Shown: positions 19,506-28,549 of the stretch, piece after piece
How positions within the stretch are numbered: the stretch's first letter is position 1
Layout of the letters: each line of letters starts with the position of its first letter
Origin: a virus
Reading direction: 5' to 3' (one strand)
Virus record (IMG/VR): IMGVR_UViG_3300046167_000384
Location: 1-47,038 of that record
Length of the DNA: 47,038 nucleotides
Translations under genes and position numbers: made by a program
Notes under the pieces: generated by a model
What the model saw: the letters and a program-made list of their open reading frames with translations, nothing else
Database searches by the model: none
Told to the model about the DNA's origin: nothing

Positions 19506-20090
19506 CTATTTAAACTCGGGACCATTGTACCACTGAACTAGTGAATACCTTTTCCCTCTTTTAACTTCAGTAACTTGATGTTGTAAAAAAGATGGAAATA
19601 CAATAACTGTACCTCTTTTTCTCAACTGTCCTAGAGGCATTTTTAGTGCTGCTCCATTTGGATCTTTTATTTCAAAGTTACCACCTTCATAATCTTTTGG
19701 ATGAGATAAGTTTACTGTAATAGATAACTTTCTAAAAGGAACATTAGGATTTAAAGATGAATCTGTATGCCATCCGTAATGTCCTCCTTTTTTATACTCA
19801 CCAAACTGTATTGTTTCTTTACCAGTTACGATAAAGTTCCATGCTTCTAAGTTTGCTAATGTAGCATACCCTTGTAGCATAGATTCTAAAAAATGTCCTT
19901 TCGGAAACCACGATACATTTGTAGTCCTAATATTTTTCATATTAATTTTATCATTCTTTGTAGCGCCGTATATTCCTGCTTCTTCTAGTCCATTTTCTTT
20001 TCCGAGTTTTATTATTTCATCACAGGCTTCTTCGGATAACCTGTTGTCTTTAGAATACCAAAAAGGTACTCTATACGCATGTCGTATCAT
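19506..20090 (-). CDS. 2-oxoglutarate/Fe(II) dioxygenase
   Basis: The start is placed at ATG 20090 because it overlaps the previous stop as ATGA; 194 residues. The iron and 2-oxoglutarate site is visible: H108-x-D110 in HYGWHTDSS, H171 in FLQHQV and R181 in GKRYSLV. This is the P4Hc/PKHD type of hydroxylase common in marine phages. The substrate is not known; candidates are a protein side chain or modified base. The N-terminal 25 residues (EEACDEIIKLG) are typical of the family. Confidence 0.85.
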   Translation of the reverse strand: MIRHAYRVPFWYSKDNRLSEEACDEIIKLGKENGLEEAGIYGATKNDKINMKNIRTTNVSWFPKGHFLESMLQGYATLANLEAWNFIVTGKETIQFGEYKKGGHYGWHTDSSLNPNVPFRKLSITVNLSHPKDYEGGNFEIKDPNGAALKMPLGQLRKRGTVIVFPSFLQHQVTEVKRGKRYSLVQWYNGPEFK

Positions 20091-20566
20091 ATTTTTCTCC
20101 AAGTATCTTTCCACTTGCGTGTACTTAATTCATATAAGTATGCAGGGCGTTTATTGATATACAATATACCTGCGTATAGTTCAGTTCTATTTGGAGGTCG
20201 AGGAACTTCAAAAGGGAAAGGTATACCTTGAATCCATATCAAACTAGCAAGTTCTTTAACTTCTACTTTACCTATTAGATGGTATTTTAAATCTGCTTTT
20301 ACACTTTTTTCGTAAATGAAAAACTTTCCATTTGAGTCCACATAAAATCGTCCTCTGTGTTTTATTAATCCACCAAAATTATCTATTTGATGTTTTAAAT
20401 CATACATATTTTTTAAAGGTGTTCGTAATCTTCTTTCACCTATACTTTGTCCGTCAACATTTGTATCATCAATGACAGCACCATCAATCCAAAGTACGCC
20501 ATCTCTACGCATAACTTCATCAGAATGAACCACATAAAGTGGGAATCGAATATCTTCTAGTTTCAT
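20087..20566 (-). CDS. Protein of unknown function
   Basis: The start is chosen at ATG 20566, which overlaps the lipoprotein stop as ATGA, giving 159 residues. The protein is beta-rich and basic, with LRTPLKNMYDLKHQ and GKFFIYEKSVKADLK, and no membrane segment. I do not recognise a family. The ATGA overlaps on both sides place it firmly in this operon. Confidence 0.6.
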   Translation of the reverse strand: MKLEDIRFPLYVVHSDEVMRRDGVLWIDGAVIDDTNVDGQSIGERRLRTPLKNMYDLKHQIDNFGGLIKHRGRFYVDSNGKFFIYEKSVKADLKYHLIGKVEVKELASLIWIQGIPFPFEVPRPPNRTELYAGILYINKRPAYLYELSTRKWKDTWRKI

Positions 20567-20709
20567 ACTATTGCCATACAAGTCGACCATGCTTCTGCAT
20601 CGTGAGTAAGAAAAGCTTCGCACTTCTCCCAATCTGTTGGTTCGACAGGGGGTTCTTCATAAGTTGTAGTTGTACAACTAACCAATAATATTAATACTAA
20701 TAATTTCAT
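20563..20709 (-). CDS. Small lipoprotein
   Basis: 48 residues. It begins MKLLVLILLVSC, a hydrophobic signal with lipobox LVSC, so Cys12 should be lipidated. The rest is short, acidic and contains two more Cys. It could be a membrane-anchored accessory factor, superinfection exclusion protein or spanin-like peptide; nothing decides. Both ends overlap neighbours (ATGA). Confidence 0.6.
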   Translation of the reverse strand: MKLLVLILLVSCTTTTYEEPPVEPTDWEKCEAFLTHDAEAWSTCMAIV

Positions 20710-20915
20710 TTTCTTTGACTCGCAGCGAGAGGATCTAACAATACTCTTTCTCGTCTTGAAAGTTTTACTTTCTTTGGTAAATTAACTAACTTTATATGAT
20801 TAAATGATCTTTCTTCTATAGCTTTTTTAAATATTTCTATATGTTCATCCATTTCCATATTCATTATATCTTCGTCAGTATATACTACTAACTTTATTAT
20901 TCCTTTAGGTTTCAT
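20706..20915 (-). CDS. Small charged protein downstream of DNA polymerase
   Basis: 69 residues from ATG 20915, starting inside the last codons of the polymerase gene. It reads MKPKGIIKLVVYTDEDIM and ends in a basic stretch (KKVKLSRRERVL). Function unknown. An upstream start at 20966 is possible but would extend the overlap without a ribosome binding site. Confidence 0.55.
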   Translation of the reverse strand: MKPKGIIKLVVYTDEDIMNMEMDEHIEIFKKAIEERSFNHIKLVNLPKKVKLSRRERVLLDPLAASQRK

Positions 20916-23169
20916 ACTTTGCCTCAAATTTTCCGAAGGAGTAATCGTCTCCGACATCAAAATCACATCCGACTGGACAGTTTGGTATTGACATGCCTCT
21001 GTCTTTTTGTATACATTCTTTTACTATTGACATATACTCATCTACATAAATCATATCAACTTCTGCTAAAATAGAATCATGTACTAGAGCAAATATCTTA
21101 GCTTGAGACTGATCGATTTGATTATGAGCATCAATCGCTCCGAGTAAGTTTACATCAGATGCTATAGACTGTACTAGAAAATTAATACCAGATCTTACTT
21201 CATGAGATGCAATACCTTTATCTTCAGAGAATACATTTGGTAATCTTCTCTTTCTTCCAAAGTGAGAATATATAAATCCATTGTCTTGAATAAATCGTTT
21301 GTTATCATCTAACCATCTTTTGAGACCATGAAACTGCTCAAAGTAATCTCGAATAACTGCACTTGCCTCATTCATACTAAAGTATTTTCCTGAGTCTTTG
21401 GTAACTTGCTCACTGATCTTCTTCGGACCAGCTCCATACATAATTCCAAAGGTAACAGCTTTTGCCATTTGTCTTTGTGTTCCATACTTCTCTGCAACTT
21501 CTTCTACTTCGCAAGGAAGATTGAATACTAACTTTGCAATATTTGAGTGAAAGTTTCCACCACTTCGGAATACATCCATTAAGTTTTTGTCATTTGCAAG
21601 CACGGCTGCGCAATATACTTCTGCTGTTGTCAAGTCCATTGCAACTATTTTAGTGCCTGGGCTTGCTTTGATACACCCTTTCACAATCGGATTGTCTCTT
21701 GGAATCTGTTGCATATTCATTTTACCACTTGATGACAACCTTCCAGAAGTTGTGCCATGCAGGTTGAAACCTGTACGAAGTCTACTATCTCTATCAAGCT
21801 GTGGGTAAATTTTGTCAAGATATGTACTCTTAATCTTAACTTTCTGTCGTATATCAAGCACTAACTGAGGCACTTCATGTTTCTCAGCTAACTCTTTTAA
21901 TACTTCCGCATCAGTACTGTCCGCACCCGTTCCAGTTTTCTTACCTGTAGGAGTTAGTCCTAAGTAATCAAACAATAAAGATCGTAATTGCATTGTACTG
22001 TTTGGGTTAAAGTCTTTACCTTGTGAGTGTTCAAACTCTTTGATAGCTGGATAGGTATATAACTTTTCTATAGCTTCATCAATCTGTTCTTGCATCAATA
22101 CTGAAGATGTTTGTAGTCTTTCTTTGTCGAAAGGAACTCCTGCATCCTGAATATCCGTCAGGAATCTACAGCCTGGTATGAGAATATCTCTATACACTCC
22201 GTACAATCTATCATTCTTTACTAGTGCATTTTCAAACTTCTGAAATAATAAGAAGGTACATACTGCATCCATAGCAGCATAATCTCTCATAATTTCAAAA
22301 GGAATCATATCCCAACTAAAACTGCCTTTGAGTATTCCATTTCTACGACAGTAATCATCTATCCACTCATACATACCTTTCTCATAATCTCCGTAAGGTG
22401 TGTACTTCAGTGATAGTTGTTTCAAACCATGTGTGCCAGGATTCTCGTCTAGCATATAATGTAGTAGCATAGTATCTTCGAATCTTGGAAATTTAAAGTT
22501 GAAATGATACTCAAAGAAAGCCAAGTCAAATTTAGCATTATGAAATACTACTCTCTTTTTGTTAAATATTTGTTGAAGTAATACTTCTGCTGTTTCATCA
22601 ATACACTCACAGTCTATATACGCTCCATGCTCTGGCTCATATGATATACTGATACCAAGCATATAACCATCTCGGGGATACAATCCAGATGTCTCGGAGT
22701 CAAGTGCAATAAAATCATTTGCATGATCTCTTGCATTGATAAGGAACTCATGTAGTTTTTTTGAATCTGTAATTCCATAACACTTATCGTCTCCAAGCTT
22801 TTGTTGTTTTAACTTACCTTGTGTATACTTTACTATGTTTCCTCTTGATTCTTCCCATGTCTTTTTAGCCTCAGGTTTGAACGCTAACATTGCTGGGTTA
22901 ATTACTGGTAAGTACTTATCATCAATACATCTACCACTATACTCTGTTACAGAGTTTTGGTTTGTAAAATACTTTAAACACTCAGAACCTACAAGTATAA
23001 TCCAGTCATAGTCATCTTGATTGATCTCTATATCACAATCTCGTTTTAGTACTTTCTTTATTGTAGGATCAGAACATAGTTCATATTTATCAAACTGTAT
23101 TTCATTGTTAAATAATCTTACATAGTCATTACGACTAGGCTTACTCTCTACTAGGGCTATCTTAGCCAT
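20905..23169 (-). CDS. polA: Family A DNA polymerase with 3'-5' exonuclease
   Basis: 754 residues, the phage replicase. The exonuclease domain has ALDSETSG (D157, E159), HNAKFDLAF (D215) and DYAAMDAV (D296, D301). Polymerase motif A is VAMDLTTAEVY (D512) rather than DYSQIELR. Motif B is RQMAKAVTFGIMYG (R566, K570, F574, Y578). Motif C is VHDSI (H697, D698), with Ser in place of the usual Glu. F574 matches the Phe762 form of E. coli Pol I. It is coupled to the primase gene by an eight-base overlap. No 5' nuclease domain is present; that job is done by the separate exonuclease gene. Confidence 0.93.
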   Translation of the reverse strand: MAKIALVESKPSRNDYVRLFNNEIQFDKYELCSDPTIKKVLKRDCDIEINQDDYDWIILVGSECLKYFTNQNSVTEYSGRCIDDKYLPVINPAMLAFKPEAKKTWEESRGNIVKYTQGKLKQQKLGDDKCYGITDSKKLHEFLINARDHANDFIALDSETSGLYPRDGYMLGISISYEPEHGAYIDCECIDETAEVLLQQIFNKKRVVFHNAKFDLAFFEYHFNFKFPRFEDTMLLHYMLDENPGTHGLKQLSLKYTPYGDYEKGMYEWIDDYCRRNGILKGSFSWDMIPFEIMRDYAAMDAVCTFLLFQKFENALVKNDRLYGVYRDILIPGCRFLTDIQDAGVPFDKERLQTSSVLMQEQIDEAIEKLYTYPAIKEFEHSQGKDFNPNSTMQLRSLLFDYLGLTPTGKKTGTGADSTDAEVLKELAEKHEVPQLVLDIRQKVKIKSTYLDKIYPQLDRDSRLRTGFNLHGTTSGRLSSSGKMNMQQIPRDNPIVKGCIKASPGTKIVAMDLTTAEVYCAAVLANDKNLMDVFRSGGNFHSNIAKLVFNLPCEVEEVAEKYGTQRQMAKAVTFGIMYGAGPKKISEQVTKDSGKYFSMNEASAVIRDYFEQFHGLKRWLDDNKRFIQDNGFIYSHFGRKRRLPNVFSEDKGIASHEVRSGINFLVQSIASDVNLLGAIDAHNQIDQSQAKIFALVHDSILAEVDMIYVDEYMSIVKECIQKDRGMSIPNCPVGCDFDVGDDYSFGKFEAKYET

Positions 23170-24001
23170 ATAATGTCTCCTTTAATTCTTTTACTTTTAA
23201 TTTGTTTAATGCTCCTGCATCCCCTAATTGTACAGGTAGTCTTATGTTTTTTGATAATAGTTCTGCAATTTCACACATCTCTTGTATCTTTGTTGATGCA
23301 TCTTGTCCTGCTTCGTCAGGATCAAATAGTATATCTACTGCATTTACTCCTTGCATTTTTAGTAATTTTAGTTTTTCAATATCTACATTCCGTGTACCAA
23401 AACAACAAACAGCATTATCTAACCCTTTGTCGTGAAGATTTAACATATCAAATATGCCTTCTACTAATATTACTCTGCCCTTGATGGGGCGGACTCGAGC
23501 AGGATACAAAGGTAGCAATGCCTTCGGGGGATGTATTAAATACTTTGGAACATCAGTTGGGGACTGTGTTCTGCAATTAAATGCTACAATTCTTCCTGTC
23601 AAGTCCTTAATTGGAAAAGAAATTCTACCTGTAAATGGCTTGTCTGGATGCAAAAATGCATCAAACAATTTATAGCTTTCTGGAGTGATCTCACGCCAGT
23701 TGCCCACATAAGGCATAAAGTTCTTTGGCATCTTCAATCCTACAGAGGATGCTCTTTTTTCTTCTATCTTTCGTCTGACTTTTTCTCTACGAATATCTAA
23801 TGGATTCGAAGGGGCATCAAAGTGATTAAACAAGTTGCCCTTAAAGCCACACGAAAAACAGTTGAATACTCCAGTAATTCTATCAATTCTCATACTTGGG
23901 TTACTGTCGTCATGCTCAGGATTTAGACACGCAACAACAGCATCTGCTGGAGATAACTTATACTGTATCTTTCGTTCTTGTAGTAGTTCTTCTACTGTCA
24001 T
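23162..24001 (-). CDS. DNA primase (CHC2 zinc finger plus TOPRIM)
   Basis: 279 residues. The CHC2-type finger is C25-x4-H30 and C48-x2-C51. The TOPRIM core has LVEGIFDML and DILFDPDEAGQDA. There is no helicase domain; the DnaB-like helicase is encoded separately 1 kb upstream. It makes RNA primers at the fork. A 31-residue membrane peptide gene overlaps its start. Confidence 0.9.
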   Translation of the reverse strand: MTVEELLQERKIQYKLSPADAVVACLNPEHDDSNPSMRIDRITGVFNCFSCGFKGNLFNHFDAPSNPLDIRREKVRRKIEEKRASSVGLKMPKNFMPYVGNWREITPESYKLFDAFLHPDKPFTGRISFPIKDLTGRIVAFNCRTQSPTDVPKYLIHPPKALLPLYPARVRPIKGRVILVEGIFDMLNLHDKGLDNAVCCFGTRNVDIEKLKLLKMQGVNAVDILFDPDEAGQDASTKIQEMCEIAELLSKNIRLPVQLGDAGALNKLKVKELKETLYG

Positions 24002-24093
24002 AGCTGTTGTATAAATGCAAAAATTACAATGATAGGAGTTGCTATCATTATTGCAAATGTCATTGCTATAAGTATATGTTCTGCTATCCTCAT
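23998..24093 (-). CDS. 31-residue membrane peptide
   Basis: Reads MRIAEHILIAMTFAIM and continues as one hydrophobic helix to IQQL. Both ends share ATGA overlaps with neighbours, the usual coupling in this genome, which is the main support that it is translated. A single-span peptide; function unknown. Confidence 0.5.
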   Translation of the reverse strand: MRIAEHILIAMTFAIMIATPIIVIFAFIQQL

Positions 24094-24596
24094 AGTTTCT
24101 TGTGTTTCCATCCTTTTAATTGATCTCCAAGTTCTTCAAAGTCTGTCATCTTCTTGCCACTTGGATCTTCTTTGTGTTCGTAATACTTACTTTTCCAAGC
24201 AAGTTCTACCATTTGAAACCATATTGCTATGGCTTTGTTTCTAAATTCTTTATCTCCCCATAAGTAAAACATATTCCACCATTCTTTTTGAAATTTGTAT
24301 ACTTCTACATTCATTGTTTTAAACATCCAACCGTCTGGGTGTTTATGACATATCTCTAGCATTGCTCTTAGTCTTTGACTTCCTGCAATCGGATAATAAC
24401 TAGGCATGGTTAATATTGGGGATTTCATTCCATGCTCTATTAAACTTTCCATAAGAGGTTCATTCACAGGTACTTTGTGTATGTTATCACGCACAGTTGG
24501 TTGATTCAATAAAAACTTTACTGATCGTGTCTCTATATCGAAAGGAGGCAGAGCTATTAACTCTGCCGTTTCTTTACTAATTCTATCTGCCGCCAC
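24090..24596 (-). CDS. ParB-like domain protein
   Basis: 168 residues. LMESLIEHGMKSPILTM followed by YYPIAGSQRLRAMLEI is the ParB/Srx-type core, where the G(S/N)xR box binds nucleotide or phosphate. The C-terminal half is aromatic and basic (KEWWNMFYLWG). This is one of three ParB-like genes here (also 18452-18802 and 35177-35560). The role is unknown, and none has an obvious HTH. Confidence 0.6.
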   Translation of the reverse strand: MAADRISKETAELIALPPFDIETRSVKFLLNQPTVRDNIHKVPVNEPLMESLIEHGMKSPILTMPSYYPIAGSQRLRAMLEICHKHPDGWMFKTMNVEVYKFQKEWWNMFYLWGDKEFRNKAIAIWFQMVELAWKSKYYEHKEDPSGKKMTDFEELGDQLKGWKHKKL

Positions 24597-24846
24597 TGTT
24601 TCGTACCTTTCTCCATAAACCGTGCCTGCGTCTTTTTTCTATTTCCATACGAATCATGTATGTTCTAATTAATGCTACTACTGTCATTATAAAAGTAGTA
24701 GTTAAAGATATAAGAAATGCACTTTCCCAGTGCCATCTTTCTATCATTAACCATAACATAATTGTTTGTAACGGAAAGTTAATTGCTAATGCAACGCCTA
24801 CTTGAACTACTGATTCTTGTAGTGCTGCTTTCTCTGTTTTAGTCAT
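24583..24846 (-). CDS. Two-span membrane protein (DUF7220-like)
   Basis: 87 residues: soluble N-terminus, helix VGVALAINFPLQTIMLWLM, helix ISLTTTFIMTVVALI, basic tail (EKRRRHGLWRKVR). The layout resembles DUF7220 phage membrane proteins (tentative). It starts with ATGACTAA, overlapping the previous stop. Role not known. Confidence 0.55.
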   Translation of the reverse strand: MTKTEKAALQESVVQVGVALAINFPLQTIMLWLMIERWHWESAFLISLTTTFIMTVVALIRTYMIRMEIEKRRRHGLWRKVRNSGGR

Positions 24847-25000
24847 TTATTTCGTCCCATAGTTGTTCTTCGAGTTCTGATTCATAAATTACTCTGAACT
24901 CCTCGATTGTTGGTGTCATCACTTTTACTGGTGAATCCATTAATCCTCTTACATGTCTAGTGTATGCGATTAAAAGTTGTTGTTCTGTGTATAATATCAT
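24839..25000 (-). CDS. 53-residue protein between helicase and membrane protein
   Basis: Starts MILYTEQQLLIAYTRHVR and ends acidic (ELEEQLWDEIND). ATGA overlap with the helicase stop and an eight-base overlap with the next start support translation. Similar short acidic proteins occur beside replication genes in marine phages; no function can be assigned. Confidence 0.55.
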   Translation of the reverse strand: MILYTEQQLLIAYTRHVRGLMDSPVKVMTPTIEEFRVIYESELEEQLWDEIND

Positions 25001-26349
25001 ATGTCGTCTACGTTTTCTCCTGTTGCCATATTATCTTTAATTGATTCTCTTTCTTTAGGATTGATTGCTGACTGAGGTCCAATCTTCAAGGTTTCCCAGT
25101 CGACTGTGCTTGTAAAACTTTCCATACGATTACTTCTCATTTTGACACAATTAAATGTCATACACTCATCCTGTTGCTCCCATGTCTCTAAGGCATAGGC
25201 AGCATCTGCTGCATCAAGAATACCTTTTGCAAACCTAGCTTCTCCACTTGCATCCGTTTGATATGGTGCAAAGACAAGCGTTTCATATTCTTGTGCATAT
25301 AATTTCATTTTCTTACTGACTTCTATCTGTTCTGTCCAGTCATATTGACCTGAGCGACTTGGTGCATTGTGGCGACGAACTTGGTTTAGATAGTCTACTA
25401 TTACTACTCCTACATCTAGTTGGTTTACTTTCTTATCTAATTCAGACTGAATCTTAGAAAGTGTAAGGGCTGGATCATAAATAACATCTAACTGTCTCTC
25501 TTTATGTAAAGGAAGTTTTGTTAAGGCTTTGTGGAATGATTCAAAGTCATGAGTTTTTTGAAACTCTGGCAATAATTCATGTCCGCCATCAAAACGACCT
25601 GCCCACCAACCACCGACCATATTCCATTCTTGAGCAGAAAGCATTTTGTTTCTTAATCTGGAAAATGGTATCTTGGTAGCAATAGAACATATTCTCTGAA
25701 GTATTGATCTACTATCCATCTCAATGGTGAAGTACAAGGCACTACGCCCACCTTCATACACATTGGATGCTAGATTACAACAAGTCAAAGACTTTCCTGA
25801 ACCTCGTCGTCCGCCCACAAGCACTAAGTCTTTGGGAGAGAACTTAATCTGCGAGTCATACTCACTGTTGAGTCCTAAGGGTAAATACTTCGCTAGTTCT
25901 TTGTCATCTTCAAACAAAGATATGCTCTGCATACTTTCTTCGGGTGGTTTGACATCTACCTTGTCACTTACCCTTAAAACTATTTCTTGTAGTTGTTCTA
26001 TATTTTCTTCTGCACTAGCCATTGCGACTGTGTTGTCTATGTAAGTATCGAGTTCATCTAAGATTTCTACTTGTGCGTATTCATTTTTTAAATAGTCAAG
26101 CAAAAGCCACGCGTCCACCTCGACATCTATGGACTCGATTGCGAATATCTTTTCTTGGAGTTGTCGATCTCGTACTTCATATTGGAGATCTTCGAATTGT
26201 GGGAGGTCTTGATAATTGTCTATGTGTTTATCAAGGATGCGAAATATCGACTGATACTCGCCAGGTAGGTAATGTTCTTTTAACTTAGACCATGTGTCTA
26301 AATCTTTCTGAACTATAATTTGTTTTAAAAGCGCTGACGCTATATTCAC
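24997..26349 (-). CDS. DnaB-like replicative helicase
   Basis: 450 residues from GTG 26349, chosen because GGGAGAGG lies just upstream. The RecA-type core has Walker A GGRRGSGKSLTCC (179-191) and Walker B GVVIVDYLNQVRR, with the typical FTIEMDSRSILQRI in between. The N-terminal 140 residues are the helical collar. It unwinds the fork and works with the separate primase. The terminator at 26373-26400 lies just upstream, so its transcription depends on read-through from the HTH gene or on a promoter not recognised. Confidence 0.9.
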   Translation of the reverse strand: MNIASALLKQIIVQKDLDTWSKLKEHYLPGEYQSIFRILDKHIDNYQDLPQFEDLQYEVRDRQLQEKIFAIESIDVEVDAWLLLDYLKNEYAQVEILDELDTYIDNTVAMASAEENIEQLQEIVLRVSDKVDVKPPEESMQSISLFEDDKELAKYLPLGLNSEYDSQIKFSPKDLVLVGGRRGSGKSLTCCNLASNVYEGGRSALYFTIEMDSRSILQRICSIATKIPFSRLRNKMLSAQEWNMVGGWWAGRFDGGHELLPEFQKTHDFESFHKALTKLPLHKERQLDVIYDPALTLSKIQSELDKKVNQLDVGVVIVDYLNQVRRHNAPSRSGQYDWTEQIEVSKKMKLYAQEYETLVFAPYQTDASGEARFAKGILDAADAAYALETWEQQDECMTFNCVKMRSNRMESFTSTVDWETLKIGPQSAINPKERESIKDNMATGENVDDI

Positions 26350-26372
26350 TTGACCTCTCCCAAAGTACTACT

Positions 26373-26400
26373 AAAAAACGGGCAGGGGCGAACCCCTGCC
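26373..26400 (-). terminator. Rho-independent terminator after HTH gene
   Basis: GGCAGGGG/CCCCTGCC stem (eight pairs) with a short CGAA-type loop. It is followed on the minus strand by CGTTTTTT. It would limit expression of the helicase operon from upstream promoters, acting as an attenuator. Confidence 0.88.
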
Positions 26401-26425
26401 TTGAACTAATCAAAAGACTTAGTAA

Positions 26426-27142
26426 TTAACCAATATCTTTTTTAGCTGCGCCGTTATAGTCTGAACATTGTAGTCCACGTCTTGTTAACATAGTTTTTAC
26501 ACCACGAACTGTTTTGCCGATTTGATCAGCAATTTCTTCAACAGTATGGTTAGCAACATCTACGTCAGCAAGGACATCAGCTTTGCTTGATCCTTTAGTT
26601 TCTTTTTGCTTTGGAATAGCGTTGATTTCTCCACTTCTTAATAGTGATAGAGCTTTTCCTCTGATTGAGTTTACAGATTTGCCAAGTGCGTCAGCGATTT
26701 CTTCTACGAAAGAACCATCGTTAACCATTGATACAAATGTGCCTTCTTCTTCAGGAGTGTAAGTTCTAACTGTTTCAACTTTAGGAGCAGGCTTAACATG
26801 AGAAGTTAATTCCATTGATAAGATTTTTCCTTGAATTGATTTAGCAGAGAAGTTTCCGCCTTCGAAGTGTGATGCAATTTCTGCATATGTGTAAGAGCCA
26901 CTGTTGTCAGTAACAAAGGCTTGTAAAGTTGCTTCTTGCTCGTCTGAGAAAGACTTAGAAGCAGATGCTGAAGCTAATTCAACATCAAATCCCATTTTTC
27001 TCAATTTGCTAGAAACTGATCTTGTAGATGTTTCTAACTCATCAGCTGCGTTAGCAACTGTTGATTGAGATATAGGGCTTTCAGAACCAACAAAGTCTGT
27101 TAACTGTTGAGTTCTTTCGTCTGTCCATTTAGGTAATGCCAT
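26426..27142 (-). CDS. Four-repeat HTH/SANT-like DNA-binding protein
   Basis: 238 residues made of four diverged helix-turn-helix units. They begin near WTDERTQQLTDF, FSDEQEATLQAF, YTPEEEGTFVSM and ADVDVANHTVEEIADQI. Units carry the VxxxADxLxxSxRSVxxKL pattern, as in other HTH genes of this window (31368, 41488, 45580). It has a good binding site (GAGGA) and its own terminator, consistent with strong expression. It may act as a phage nucleoid or regulatory protein (inference). Confidence 0.7.
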   Translation of the reverse strand: MALPKWTDERTQQLTDFVGSESPISQSTVANAADELETSTRSVSSKLRKMGFDVELASASASKSFSDEQEATLQAFVTDNSGSYTYAEIASHFEGGNFSAKSIQGKILSMELTSHVKPAPKVETVRTYTPEEEGTFVSMVNDGSFVEEIADALGKSVNSIRGKALSLLRSGEINAIPKQKETKGSSKADVLADVDVANHTVEEIADQIGKTVRGVKTMLTRRGLQCSDYNGAAKKDIG

Positions 27143-27144
27143 GA

Positions 27145-27909
27145 TTATTTTTCCTCTATAATTTGTTTTAGGTTGTTAAATATTTTTATCCCAAGTTCTT
27201 CTGCTTTTTTAGTTTTTGCACTTTCGATTCCACTTTCATTGAGTAAGATTGTTACATCCTTTGTTAAGGAACTCTTAACAATGAAGCCATACTTTTCTAA
27301 TACTTGAGTAGCGGCTGCTTTAGTAGGGTAAGATTTCAACTTACCACTAATGCAAACTGTTCCCTTAGTGTCGTCAAGACTGACTTTTGCCTGCTTTTTG
27401 CAAGTAAAAGAGAAGGGAAGGTTATAATATCCTTGAAAGTGGAAAGTGTTTACTAACCAGTCCATAAGATTCGACGCCGCTTTCGGACCCAGACCTGCCT
27501 CTATACATATCTCTGGGGTTATCTCACTTAATGATGAGATGTGTTGTGCTAATTTATTAGTGGCACTTGAGCCAATCAGCGGTATCGAAAAAGCTGGTAA
27601 TAGAGTTATAAGGTCGACACTCTTTGATTTCTGTATCTCGTTGTGTAGTTTCGTACCAAGTTTCTCTGAATCCAAGCATAATGATATTTCTTCTTGGGAT
27701 AAAGAATAAATATCATGCAAATCAAATAGATCAAGTCTAGCAATAGTTGCAGGACCGAGTCCTTTGATTTTCAAAGTTTTTGCAAAGTGTTCAATACGCT
27801 TTGCAGATTTAGCTGAGCAAGAATCATTCAAACAGAATAACTGATCGTTCACAAAATCCAATATGCTGTTGCATGCTGGACAATTTGTTGGCGGTACTAT
27901 CTGTCTCAA
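27145..27909 (-). CDS. NAD-dependent DNA ligase, C-terminal subunit (Zn, HhH, BRCT)
   Basis: 254 residues from TTG 27909; this is the first start after the promoter, with AGGAG upstream, and it is in frame with homologous sequence. A zinc finger (C10, C13, C26, C31) begins at NCPACN. Next come helix-hairpin-helix units (IKGLGPATIARL, FSIPLIGSSAT, GLGPKAASNL), then a BRCT domain (GTVCISGKLKSYPTKAAA). These are exactly the LigA parts that follow the OB fold. The catalytic half is a separate gene at 29700-30656, about 1.8 kb upstream in the same direction. Confidence 0.85.
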   Translation of the reverse strand: MRQIVPPTNCPACNSILDFVNDQLFCLNDSCSAKSAKRIEHFAKTLKIKGLGPATIARLDLFDLHDIYSLSQEEISLCLDSEKLGTKLHNEIQKSKSVDLITLLPAFSIPLIGSSATNKLAQHISSLSEITPEICIEAGLGPKAASNLMDWLVNTFHFQGYYNLPFSFTCKKQAKVSLDDTKGTVCISGKLKSYPTKAAATQVLEKYGFIVKSSLTKDVTILLNESGIESAKTKKAEELGIKIFNNLKQIIEEK

Positions 27910-27937
27910 AGTTTCTCTTTCTCCTAAATATGAATAT

Positions 27938-27966
27938 ATTATATCAAACGAGAGAGGAAAAGTCAA
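27938..27966 (-). promoter_or_regulatory. Sigma-70 promoter for ligase C-terminal gene
   Basis: TTGACT, 17-base spacer, TATAAT at 27943-27938. It lies inside the end of the upstream GIY-YIG-like gene and gives about 20 bases of leader with AGGAG before the TTG start. Confidence 0.85.
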
Positions 27967-28334
27967 GAACTTTTTTTCGGAAAGTGGGATAAAATAAGGG
28001 AAGAAATTTCGAAACACTCCGTATGCCCACCAAACTTTTGTTTTGGTTTATAACTTTCGTGTTTGAACTTCTCGTGTAGCTGTTGTTCGTATTTCCAACA
28101 GTTATAGATTGTATCGTGATAGGTTCGTTGAATACGCAACTCATACCCTTTAAAACCACGACTTCTTTTGATTACGTGCCGCCAGTCTTTACCACTAGCG
28201 ATACCGACTTTGATGCACTCACGCTCAAAGGTTTTTGTGTTTACTAAAATAACTCCATATAACACACCCTCTCTTTCTTTTTCCTCAGGTCTGTTATCGA
28301 AGTATGTTTGGTTGTAGACTCCTCCGCTCACCAC
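27963..28334 (-). CDS. GIY-YIG-like (T5orf172-type) nuclease
   Basis: 123 residues from GTG 28334, which overlaps the previous stop region. LYGVILVN and IKVGIASGKDW correspond to the GIY and YIG strands, and WKYEQQLHEKF carries the expected Glu. The type resembles T5orf172/MUG113 domains in phages. It may be a small homing, repair or host-DNA-degrading nuclease; it is not inserted in another gene, so a normal phage function is likely. Confidence 0.6.
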   Translation of the reverse strand: MVSGGVYNQTYFDNRPEEKEREGVLYGVILVNTKTFERECIKVGIASGKDWRHVIKRSRGFKGYELRIQRTYHDTIYNCWKYEQQLHEKFKHESYKPKQKFGGHTECFEISSLILSHFPKKSS

Positions 28335-28549
28335 TTAAGTCCGTTGTCAAGAGCGTGTCTACATCCTTGATAGAAGTCTCTATCTTCTTCAGATATGAAA
28401 TGCCACTTGTAATTTATTGAATACATTTTTTCTTCTACTGTTTGAGGATCTGTAAGATGCATTTGTTTATTCATCATAGCTTCTAGTTCATCAAACTGTT
28501 TTGTAATTAATGCTTTGTATTCTTCTACTTTTTTACTCATTTCATCCAA
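28328..28549 (-). CDS. Small helical protein
   Basis: 73 residues, highly charged, mostly helical (EEYKALITKQFDELEAMMNK). No recognised domain. It overlaps both neighbours by a few bases within the ligase/glutaredoxin operon. Function unknown. Confidence 0.5.
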   Translation of the reverse strand: MDEMSKKVEEYKALITKQFDELEAMMNKQMHLTDPQTVEEKMYSINYKWHFISEEDRDFYQGCRHALDNGLKW

